The notes below the pieces were generated by a model. That model saw nothing but the letters and a program-made list of their open reading frames with translations, was not told where the DNA came from and did not search any database. From NCBI RefSeq assembly GCF_037076455.1, contig NZ_AP028679.1:1441501-1505500 (forward strand): 64,000 nt of DNA, read 5' to 3'. Shown piece after piece: positions 26,986 through 34,365 of this stretch (positions are counted from its first letter, which is position 1; the number at the start of each line of letters is the position of its first letter). This DNA is from Desulfoferula mesophila. Lineage in GTDB: Bacteria > Desulfobacterota > Desulfarculia > Desulfarculales > Desulfarculaceae. The position numbers and the translations under genes were made by a program.

Positions 26986-28296
26986 TCAATCTTTCAGGGA
27001 CAGGGCCCGCCGGGCGGCGGGGTAATAGGGCAGGTCGCGGGGGTTGTCCCTCAGGCCCCAAAGCTTGCCCCGGTCCAGGCCGTTAAGGATAGTGTACATC
27101 AGCTCCGGCCCGCGCAAGAGGCCCAGGGCTCCCCGGGCGCAGGCGGTTTCATGAAAGGCGTCGGCCTGGTCGCGCCACACGTCCGGGCCGTGCATGAGCA
27201 GGGGCGAGGGCTCGCCGGAGTGCACCATCGCTCCCGAGCAGGCGGTGGAGTGGTCCCCGGTGACCACCAGCAAGACCTCGCGCCCCTTTAGGGCCTGGAG
27301 GCCCTCGCCCAGCCCCGCGTCCAGGGCGGCGATGGCCTCGCGCTTGCGTTGGGGGTCCTTGGCGTGGCCCGCTTCGTCCGGGGCCTTGCTGTGCACGTGG
27401 ATGAGATCGAATTCATCCAGGCGCTCCGCCGCCAAGGCCAGCTTGGCCGTTAGGTCGCGGCCCGGGTTCGCGCCTTCTGGCACCACCAGGGCCGAGGCCC
27501 CCAGGGCCCGGAACACCCCCCGGTAGATGGGGGCCGAGGAAATGGAGAGCGCCCGCAGCCCCCAGCGCTGGGCAATGGTGGACAAGCCGCGAGGCGCGCG
27601 GCCCGCCCGCTGGGTGATCACCGCGTTGACCGGCCGGGCGGCCTCGGTGTTCAGGGGATGGACCGCCAGGCGACGATGGGCCCAGGCCAGGTAGTCGGCG
27701 AGTAGGGCGCAGGTATTGAGGGCGGCGGGATCGCTTTCGGCTCCCTCCCAGGGCAACGGCTCCATGAGGGGCAGACCAGGATACATGGGGTCGCTGTCGG
27801 TGATCGAGGCCGCCAGCGCCCCGCCGCTTAATATCAAAACGCCGCTGGAGCCCTTGGTGTGCTCCAACCGGGCCGCGCCCCGCGGGCCCTGGTAGGCGCG
27901 CACCAGGGAGAAAAACTCCTTGGCCTCCTCCTCGGGCAGGCGCGGTTTTTTCTCGGCCAAGACCAGGCGGTCGCCCTCCCGGCGAGCACGGGCCAGGTGG
28001 GCCAGCAGGAGGATGTCCTCCGGTCCGAATTCCAGTTCCTCGCCCAGGGCCTCCAAATAACCCCGGCCGGGAAATTCCTCCGGGGAGTAGCCCATCATGA
28101 AAAAGTGGGCCGCCTCGCTGGACAGGGCCTGGCCCGGGGACAAGGCATGGAAATAGCCGCAAGCTCCCTCGGCGGCCAGGCTGTCTAGGTTGGGGGTCTC
28201 GGCCGCCTCCAAGGGCGTCCGCCCCCGCAAGGAGGGCTGCGCGCGGTCCGCCAAACCGTCCAATAGCACCAGGATGCATTTACGTTCTAAGCTCAT
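26986..28296 (-). CDS. Cofactor-independent phosphoglycerate mutase-like protein (ApgM / alkaline phosphatase superfamily)
   Basis: A 436-residue cytoplasmic enzyme of the alkaline phosphatase superfamily, related to archaeal-type 2,3-bisphosphoglycerate-independent phosphoglycerate mutase. Metal-site motifs are visible: LVLLDGLADR at the N-terminus (Asp), LSSEAAHFFMMGY where the nucleophile Ser/Thr is expected, HVHSKAPDEAGHAKDP, and VTGDHSTACSGAMVHSGEPSP. Normal members are about 400 residues. A GTG two codons upstream (28302) is an alternative start. The partner PP-loop-like gene is unusual, so a phosphotransfer reaction other than glycolysis is possible. Confidence 0.85.
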   Translation of the reverse strand: MSLERKCILVLLDGLADRAQPSLRGRTPLEAAETPNLDSLAAEGACGYFHALSPGQALSSEAAHFFMMGYSPEEFPGRGYLEALGEELEFGPEDILLLAHLARARREGDRLVLAEKKPRLPEEEAKEFFSLVRAYQGPRGAARLEHTKGSSGVLILSGGALAASITDSDPMYPGLPLMEPLPWEGAESDPAALNTCALLADYLAWAHRRLAVHPLNTEAARPVNAVITQRAGRAPRGLSTIAQRWGLRALSISSAPIYRGVFRALGASALVVPEGANPGRDLTAKLALAAERLDEFDLIHVHSKAPDEAGHAKDPQRKREAIAALDAGLGEGLQALKGREVLLVVTGDHSTACSGAMVHSGEPSPLLMHGPDVWRDQADAFHETACARGALGLLRGPELMYTILNGLDRGKLWGLRDNPRDLPYYPAARRALSLKD

Positions 28297-28302
28297 GGCC
28301 AC

Positions 28303-28452
28303 CGGCCCCCTTCCAAACCTACTATTTATTTATCCGACAATAAATACTATTTAAAATAGAAAAAACCAATATGAGGCGCGAAAACCATCCGGCTTGCCTC
28401 CTCCGCTTTTCGCGTTTATGCTGGGCGCAATGGCCCAGCCGGAGGAGGATTC
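28303..28452. promoter_or_regulatory. AT-rich divergent control region with two palindromes
   Basis: In a very GC-rich neighbourhood, about 28321-28370 is strongly AT-rich. It holds TATTTATT (28323-28330) inverted as AATAAATA (28339-28346) with an 8-base spacer, and CTATTT-A-AAATAG (28347-28359). Both fit operator sites for a dimeric repressor over the divergent promoters of the phosphomutase-like and MaoC genes. Confidence 0.55.
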
Positions 28453-28926
28453 ATGAGCCGCATGCGTGAAAAGGCCGCCCAAGGCTTGAAGGCCGGTGAC
28501 GTCTTCACCGTGACCCGCACTTTCAGCCAGACCGAGACCGAGGCGTTTGGGGAACTGACCCGCGACTACAACCCGGTGCACTACGACCCGGAATTCGCCG
28601 GAGTCAGGGGCTTTCCCCAACTCATTCTGCACGGGCTTTTGACCGCGGGCATGGTCTGCGAGGTGGGCGGACAGTTGGCCTGGCTGGCCACGGGCATGGA
28701 TTTTCGTTTTCGGGGGCCGGTGTTTTTCGGCGACACCATTACCTGCACCGTGACCGTGACCTCGGTGGACCAGCGGGGCTGGGCCAAGGCCGAGGCCCTC
28801 TATACCAATCAGGACGGTGCAGTGGTGGTAAGCGCCAAGATGGAGGGCCAACTCCCGCGGGGGGAGGCACAGGCCAGACTCCAAGAACGCCTGGAGCATG
28901 GCGACCCCTACAATCCCCTGCGCTGA
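28453..28926 (+). CDS. MaoC-like (R)-specific enoyl-CoA hydratase
   Basis: A 157-residue hot-dog-fold protein with the catalytic motif DYNPVHYD (Asp and His, about residues 38-45) and the typical FPQLILHGLLTAGM and GDTITCTVTVTSVD segments. It would hydrate trans-2-enoyl-CoA to the (R)-3-hydroxyacyl-CoA. GGAGGAGG lies 4-6 bases upstream of the ATG. It is transcribed alone and converges with the acyl-CoA synthetase-like gene, with a 3-base gap. Confidence 0.9.
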   Translation: MSRMREKAAQGLKAGDVFTVTRTFSQTETEAFGELTRDYNPVHYDPEFAGVRGFPQLILHGLLTAGMVCEVGGQLAWLATGMDFRFRGPVFFGDTITCTVTVTSVDQRGWAKAEALYTNQDGAVVVSAKMEGQLPRGEAQARLQERLEHGDPYNPLR

Positions 28927-28929
28927 TTC

Positions 28930-30645
28930 TTATTCCATATGGCTGGTGTCGCCCAGGGGCAGGCCCAGGTCCGCCGCCCGAAGCGCCCGGCGCAACAAAC
29001 GCCCGGCCGCGTTGCGGGGCATGGAGTCCACGAACTCCATATCGGCCAAGGGGGTGAGGGGGGCCAGGCGCGATAGGGCGTGGTCCAGCAACTCCCGCCG
29101 CAACCGCGTGCTGGGAGCCCAACCCGCCCTGGGCACCACGAAGGCCTTGAACACCGGCCGATACTCGTCTCCGGGGCGCGCGATCACCGCCACTTCCTCC
29201 ACGGCCGCGTGGGCGGCCAGCAGGCTTTCCACCTCGTGGGGTCCCACCATGTGGTCCTGCACCCGGATAAGGTCGTCGGCGCGGCCTTGCATGTAGAAAT
29301 ATCCGTCCTCGTCGGTCAAGGCCAGGTCCCCGGTGCGCAACCATTGGTTGGGGTCGTGCTCCAGGGGGACCACGTGCCCCTGTTCCCAGAAGCCGCCCGC
29401 CAGGCCGGGCCAGTCCGGCCGTAGGGACAGCTCGCCCAGGGTCAGCAGGCTTTGGGCCCGTCCCTGGCCATCGACCACCGCCGCCTCGATGCCCGGCAGG
29501 GGCTTGCCGCAGGAGGCCAGGCGGATGTCCAGGCAGGGCAGGTTGGCCAGGGAGATGATGCCGGTGTAGGCCGACCACCAGGTGTCGTGGGGCGGCAGGC
29601 CCAGGTTGTTGCGGGTCCAGAAAAACAGCTTGGCGTCCAGGGGCTCGCCCAGGGTGGCCAGGTGTTGCAGGCGGCTCAGGTCATATCGGCCCGGCAAGTC
29701 GTCGCCAGCCTCGACCAGTTGGCGCAAGCGCTCCGGGCTGCTGTAGAGGGTGGTTACCTTCAGGGCCTCCAGGGTGCGGTACCAAGTGGAGGCGGGCATG
29801 GGCTCGGCCTGGGTCACGCTGGTCACTCCGCAGAGCCAGGGGGCCCAGGCGCCGTACACCGTGGCCGCGATGCCCCAGGGGTCCAGATCGCACCACAGCA
29901 CCGAGGCGTCCTTGAGATCAAGCACCCAGCGGGCGCTCATCAGTTGCCCGGCCATGTCGCCGTGGGAGTGCACCACCGCCTTGGCCGGGCCGTCCGGCGA
30001 GTTGGTGAAGCTGATGGACAGGGGGTGCTGGGCTCCCACCCAGACGGGTTCGTGCTCCAGGGCCTGACCCCGCGCGGCCTCGTTCAGGCACAGGTCGCCG
30101 GGCTCCATGCCCCCGGCCGGCTCGCAGATATAGATTACCTTGATGCCCGCGGGACGGTGTTCCCAGGGGAGGCGCTGGGCCAGGCCGGGCTCGGTTACCA
30201 AAACGGCGGGGAGCAGGCAGCCCAGCTTCTCGATAAGCTGCTCGCGGGTGAGGTAGGGGGAAAGGCAGCAGTAGGGCACTCCCAGGCGGGCGCAGGCCAC
30301 CTGGATGAAATAGCTCTCCACCGTGGCGGGCAGCAATATGGCCAGGCACTGGCCCTGACTCAGGCCCAGGGAAGCCAGCAGGTTGGCCAGGCGGCAGGAT
30401 TCCCGATGCAGGCGGCGAAAGCTAACGGACTCGGACTCGCCGCCCCGGGCGAACATGAGCGCGGTGTGATCGGCCTTGGAGCCCAGGGCCCAGCGGTCCA
30501 CCGCCTCGTAGGCCAGGTTGAGCCGGCCGCTTTGGCTCCAGGAAAACTCTGATTCGCACTGGCCCCAGGAAAAATGGCGGCGCGCCGCTTGGTAGTCGGG
30601 AAGATTGGCCCCTTCCTGGTGGCTGGCTATGCGGGCTCTCTCCAT
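28930..30645 (-). CDS. Degenerate AMP-dependent acyl-CoA synthetase-like protein
   Basis: A 571-residue adenylate-forming fold protein related to acetyl-CoA synthetase. The key motifs are altered: the P-loop expected as [10 protein letters not shown] reads TNSPDGPAKAVVHSHG, the DTWWQTE motif reads DTWWSAYTG, the hinge region reads GRADDLIRVQDHM, and the C-terminal PKTxSGK motif reads PRNAAGRLLRR, so the catalytic lysine is an arginine. TGDLAL remains. The fold is clear, but normal adenylation activity is doubtful. It starts 8 bases after the HDAC-like gene stop, so the two are co-transcribed, recalling the AcuC-Acs pairing. Confidence 0.85.
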   Translation of the reverse strand: MERARIASHQEGANLPDYQAARRHFSWGQCESEFSWSQSGRLNLAYEAVDRWALGSKADHTALMFARGGESESVSFRRLHRESCRLANLLASLGLSQGQCLAILLPATVESYFIQVACARLGVPYCCLSPYLTREQLIEKLGCLLPAVLVTEPGLAQRLPWEHRPAGIKVIYICEPAGGMEPGDLCLNEAARGQALEHEPVWVGAQHPLSISFTNSPDGPAKAVVHSHGDMAGQLMSARWVLDLKDASVLWCDLDPWGIAATVYGAWAPWLCGVTSVTQAEPMPASTWYRTLEALKVTTLYSSPERLRQLVEAGDDLPGRYDLSRLQHLATLGEPLDAKLFFWTRNNLGLPPHDTWWSAYTGIISLANLPCLDIRLASCGKPLPGIEAAVVDGQGRAQSLLTLGELSLRPDWPGLAGGFWEQGHVVPLEHDPNQWLRTGDLALTDEDGYFYMQGRADDLIRVQDHMVGPHEVESLLAAHAAVEEVAVIARPGDEYRPVFKAFVVPRAGWAPSTRLRRELLDHALSRLAPLTPLADMEFVDSMPRNAAGRLLRRALRAADLGLPLGDTSHME

Positions 30646-30653
30646 GGCCTACC

Positions 30654-31691
30654 TCAGTCCATCCACACGCCGTAGCGGCGGTGCACCGCCCGGGCCTGCT
30701 CGGCCCACTGGGCCCCCCGGTCGCTGGAGGCGCGCTCCAGCATGGTGGGATCGCCCTGCCAGGCCAGGAGCACCTGGCGCAGGCATTCGGCCAGGTCGGT
30801 GGGCTCGTAGCCGCCCTCCAGGGCCAGGAGCACGGGCGCCCCGCAGCCCCGGGGGCCCAGGTCGGCCACCAGCTGCCCCAAAGCGCCGAAACCGGCGGCG
30901 CTCATGCTCAGGTTGCTCAGGGGGTCTTCCCGGTGGGCGTCGAAACCGGCGGCCACCAGGATTATCTGGGGCCGGTAGCGCTCCACCACCGTGGGCAGCA
31001 ACTGGCGGTAAAGCTCCACCACGTCGTTATCGTCCGCGCCGGGTGGCAGGCACAGGTTCACGGTGTAGCCCTCGCCGGCCCCGGCCCCGGCCTCCTCCCA
31101 GTCTCCGGTGTGGGGGTAGGAGTGCAGGTGGTGGCTGGAGAAGTAGAACACCTCGGGGGATTCGTAAAAGACCTTTTGCAGCCCGTTGCCGTGGTGCAGG
31201 TCCCAGTCCACGATGAGCACGCGCTTGAGCCCCCGGCGCACCAACTCCAGGGCGGTGATGCCCAGGTTGTTGAGGATACAAAAACCCTCGGCCTTGGCCG
31301 GCTGGGCATGGTGTCCCGGTGGGCGCACCAGGGCCAGGGCCGCCTGATAGTCTCCGGCCAAGAGCTCCCGCGCCCCCCGGATGCAGGCCCCGGCGGCCAG
31401 AAACGAGGTGAAGCAGCTCTCGGAACTGGCGGTGGTGTCGGCGGCCAGGTTGGTGAAGCGTCGCCGGGCGGTGGCGATGACCATGCGCACGTAGTCCGGG
31501 GTGTGCAAGGCCTCCACCTGTTCCAGGGTGGCGGGCTCGGCCGAACGCTCGCGAAAGGAAGCGGCGAAATCGTAGTCCAACATGCGGTGAACCACGGACA
31601 GACGCTGGGGAGTTTCGGGGTGGGACAGGCCGGTTTGGTGCCGCAAAAACCTCTCGTCGCGGATTATGCCGATGTTGAGAGGGGGGACCAT
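30654..31691 (-). CDS. Histone deacetylase-family (AcuC/HDAH-like) deacetylase
   Basis: A 345-residue class I/II-type zinc deacetylase. The catalytic features are present: RPPGHHAQ (His-His pair), DWDLHHGNG (Asp and His zinc ligands), GFDAHREDPL (third zinc Asp) and a final EGGYEPTDLAE loop. In bacteria such enzymes remove acetyl groups from proteins such as Acs, or act on acetylated amines. The ATG at 31691 has GGAG 7 bases upstream; an ATG at 31721 with GGAGG 4 bases upstream would add 10 residues and overlap phoR. Upstream genes are phoB-phoR, downstream is the degenerate synthetase. Confidence 0.92.
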   Translation of the reverse strand: MVPPLNIGIIRDERFLRHQTGLSHPETPQRLSVVHRMLDYDFAASFRERSAEPATLEQVEALHTPDYVRMVIATARRRFTNLAADTTASSESCFTSFLAAGACIRGARELLAGDYQAALALVRPPGHHAQPAKAEGFCILNNLGITALELVRRGLKRVLIVDWDLHHGNGLQKVFYESPEVFYFSSHHLHSYPHTGDWEEAGAGAGEGYTVNLCLPPGADDNDVVELYRQLLPTVVERYRPQIILVAAGFDAHREDPLSNLSMSAAGFGALGQLVADLGPRGCGAPVLLALEGGYEPTDLAECLRQVLLAWQGDPTMLERASSDRGAQWAEQARAVHRRYGVWMD

Positions 31692-31713
31692 GCCCGAACT
31701 CCACCGCTTGGAT

Positions 31714-33510
31714 TCATGCATCCTCCGCTTGGCTCAGGGGGAGGATGAGCCGGAAGGTGCTGCCCTCTCCGGGGGTGCTCGTCACCTCCACCTTGCCATG
31801 ATGCACCTGGGCGATGTGTTTGACAATGGCCAATCCCAGGCCGGTGCCTCCCAGTTCGCGGGAGCGGTTGTTGTCCACCCGGAAAAAGCGCTCGAACAGA
31901 CGGGGCAGATACTCGGCGGCAATGCCCGGCCCGGTGTCGCTCACGCTGATGACCGCCTGGCCGTCGTCTTCTTCCATGGCCAGGGTCACCCGGCCCCCCT
32001 GGCCGGTGTATTTGATGGCGTTGTCCAAGAGGTTCAGCACCGCCTGCTCCACCTGGCGGCCGTCGGCGGCGAACACCAAGGGGTCGCGCGGCAGGCGCCT
32101 CCCCAGCTCCACGCCCTGGGCCTGGGCCAGGTCGGTCACTCCCTCCAGCACCGAGTCGGCCAGCTCGGCCGCGTCGATTTCCCTGAGGCGCGGCGGCGAC
32201 TCGCCGGACTCCAGGCGGGCCAACTCCATGAGGTCCTGTACCAGGCGCTCCATGCGGTGGCTCTGCCGCAGGATCAACTCGGCGAAGTGGCGGGCGTATT
32301 GGGGGCTGTCCAGGGCGCCGTCCAGGAGAGTCTCGGCCGCGCCGCGCACCGCGGTGAGCGGGGTGCGCAGCTCGTGGGACACGTTGGCCACCAGGTCGCG
32401 GCGGGTCTTTTCCAGGCGCTTGCGCTCGGTGATGTCGTGCAACACGCACACCAGGCCCGGCTCGCCGGCGGCGCCGCCGTTGATGCGCACCACGTGGGCC
32501 TCCAGGAAGCGGGGGGTGCTGCCCAAGGTCTGGATCTCGCGCCAGACGTAGTCCTCGCCGGCCCGCGCCTCGTCCAGGGCCTCCAGCAGGTCCGCGTTGC
32601 GGATTATCTCCGAGGGCAGGCGGCCGGGGGGCACCGCCTTTAGCTCCAGCATCTTCATCAGGGCCCGGTTGGCCAACAGCACCTGGCCGTCGTTGTCGAT
32701 GACCAGGACCCCTTCCACCATGCCCCTGAGGATGGCCTCCAGGCGGTCGCGGGATTCGGTGATGTCGTTGATGGTGCTTTGCAGGTTGTCGGCCATCTGG
32801 TCGAAGGCCTGACCCAGCTCCCCTATCTCGTGGCGGGGGTATCGGATGAAGCGCTTGGACAGGTCGCCGGCGGCGATGCCGGCCGCGGTGCGGGTAAGCA
32901 ACTGCACCGGGCGGCTCAGGCTGCGGGCCACCAGATAGGCCACCCCGATGGACAGCAGCACGCCCAAAAACACCGCCCAGAGCACCAAATCCCTGGTGCG
33001 GCTGAGCGCTTGTTGCACCTGGCTGAGCGGCAAGGCCAGGCGCACGAAGAGAACCTTGCCTTCCGGGCCGGTGAGGCGCAGGGCGGTGTACATCAAATCC
33101 AGGCCCAGGGTGGAGCTGTAGCGCACCGAGGAACCCTCGCCCTCCTTCATGGCCTGGATGATCTCGGGCCGGTCGGAGTGGTTCATCATCTCCGGGACCT
33201 TGTCCTCGGCCATCTGGCTGTCGCCCACCACCTTGCCCTGGGGGGTGATGAGGGTGACCCTGGCCCCCACGATGCGGCCCAGCTCGTCGGCCAGCTTGTC
33301 CCCGGCGGCGATGCCCTCGCCGGGACGCCAGCGGTCGCGCACCACCTCGCGCACCGTAAGAATTTCCCGCTGCATGGAGCTGCGCACCACTTCGAGCATG
33401 TGGCTGCTCAACGAGCGCTCCATCACCACGGCCACGAATATCAGGGTGCTGACCACCACCACCAGGCAGCCCCCCAATATCCAGCCCTGGAAGCTCAGGC
33501 GCGCTTTCAC
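31714..33510 (-). CDS. phoR: PhoR-like membrane sensor histidine kinase
   Basis: A 598-residue inner-membrane kinase. TM helix 1 (about 10-30), periplasmic domain (about 31-170), TM helix 2 (about 172-193), HAMP (about 194-247), PAS (about 255-365), HisKA with H-box LVANVSHELRTPLTAVRGAAE (shortened: SHELRTPLTAVRG, about 380), HATPase_c with NLLDNAIKYTG, DTGPGIAAEYLPRLF and GTGLGLAIVKH. The GTG start at 33510 overlaps the regulator stop as GTGA, so it is translationally coupled to phoB. Phosphate sensing is inferred from the PhoR/PhoB architecture; no pst or phoU genes are in view. Confidence 0.88.
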   Translation of the reverse strand: MKARLSFQGWILGGCLVVVVSTLIFVAVVMERSLSSHMLEVVRSSMQREILTVREVVRDRWRPGEGIAAGDKLADELGRIVGARVTLITPQGKVVGDSQMAEDKVPEMMNHSDRPEIIQAMKEGEGSSVRYSSTLGLDLMYTALRLTGPEGKVLFVRLALPLSQVQQALSRTRDLVLWAVFLGVLLSIGVAYLVARSLSRPVQLLTRTAAGIAAGDLSKRFIRYPRHEIGELGQAFDQMADNLQSTINDITESRDRLEAILRGMVEGVLVIDNDGQVLLANRALMKMLELKAVPPGRLPSEIIRNADLLEALDEARAGEDYVWREIQTLGSTPRFLEAHVVRINGGAAGEPGLVCVLHDITERKRLEKTRRDLVANVSHELRTPLTAVRGAAETLLDGALDSPQYARHFAELILRQSHRMERLVQDLMELARLESGESPPRLREIDAAELADSVLEGVTDLAQAQGVELGRRLPRDPLVFAADGRQVEQAVLNLLDNAIKYTGQGGRVTLAMEEDDGQAVISVSDTGPGIAAEYLPRLFERFFRVDNNRSRELGGTGLGLAIVKHIAQVHHGKVEVTSTPGEGSTFRLILPLSQAEDA

Positions 33511-34196
33511 CGTTCTTCCCGGAAACGGTAGCCGATGCCGCGCACCGTTTCGATGCGGTCGGCCAGGGCGCCCAGCTTTTTGCGCAGGCGGCGGATGTGG
33601 GTGTCCACGGTGCGGGCGTAGCCCTCGTAGGCATAGCCCCACACCCGCGACAGGAGTATTTCACGGGTCTGCACCTTGCCGGCGTGGGCGGCCAGGTAAT
33701 GCAAGAGCTTGAACTCGGTGGCGGTAAGGTCCAGCACCTCGTCGCCGGCCTGGGCCACGTGACGCTCCGGGTCTATGCTCAGACCGGCAATGGTCAGGTG
33801 CCCGGTGTCCACGGCGGGTTCCTGGCTGCGGCGCAGGATGGCCTGCACCCTGAGCGCCAGCTCCCGGGGGCTGAAGGGCTTGGTAAGATAGTCGTCGGCC
33901 CCGATCTCAAAGCCGATAATGCGGTCGGTCTCGCTGGACAGGGCGGTGAGCATGAGCACCGGGATGCCCCGGGTGTCCTCCCCGGCCTTGAGCCGCCGGC
34001 ACACTTCCTTGCCGTCCATGCCGGGCAACATCAGGTCCAGCACCACCAGGTCGGGTACCTCGTGCTTGGCCAGGCGCAGGCCCTCGGCCCCGTCGGTGGC
34101 CTTGAACACCCGGTAGCCCGCTTGGCGCAGGTTGAAATCCACCACGTCGAGGATGTCCTTTTCGTCCTCGACCACCAGAACCGTCGCCTTGGCCAT
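33507..34196 (-). CDS. phoB: PhoB-like OmpR-family response regulator
   Basis: A 229-residue regulator: receiver domain (VLVVEDEKDILDVVDFNL; phospho-acceptor Asp in DLVVLDLMLPGMDG near residue 53; TKPFSPREL Lys) and winged-helix DNA-binding domain (LTATEFKLLHYLAAHAG, VDTHIRRLRKKLG). It is the first gene of the minus-strand operon phoB-phoR-HDAC-synthetase-like. It could also be a PhoP-type regulator with another stimulus; PhoB is the best fit by motif style. Confidence 0.88.
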   Translation of the reverse strand: MAKATVLVVEDEKDILDVVDFNLRQAGYRVFKATDGAEGLRLAKHEVPDLVVLDLMLPGMDGKEVCRRLKAGEDTRGIPVLMLTALSSETDRIIGFEIGADDYLTKPFSPRELALRVQAILRRSQEPAVDTGHLTIAGLSIDPERHVAQAGDEVLDLTATEFKLLHYLAAHAGKVQTREILLSRVWGYAYEGYARTVDTHIRRLRKKLGALADRIETVRGIGYRFREER

Positions 34197-34365
34197 GTAT
34201 GCACTCCATGGAAAAACTTACAAACTACGACCACTTCAACCACCCTATATCTTGAAACTGGCCTTGGCAATAGCGTAGATGTCGATGTAACCACGTTGAC
34301 ATATGCTATAGGGGTGGTATTTTTCGCTGTGGTATCCGCCAGATAACCCTAAGGGTCACAAAAGT
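34197..34365. promoter_or_regulatory. Divergent phoB/ClC promoter region with a mirrored 11-base element
   Basis: A plus-strand TTGACA (34296-34301) with TATTTT (34318-34323), spacer 16, can serve the ClC gene. ACCACCCTATA (34239-34249) recurs inverted as TATAGGGGTGGT (34307-34318), differing by one extra G, which suggests a pair of sites for one regulator. No clear Pho box was recognised. Confidence 0.45.

Noticed and set aside
31664-33664. 666-residue open frame on the minus strand
   Set aside because: Out-of-frame shadow of phoR; low complexity and no motifs.
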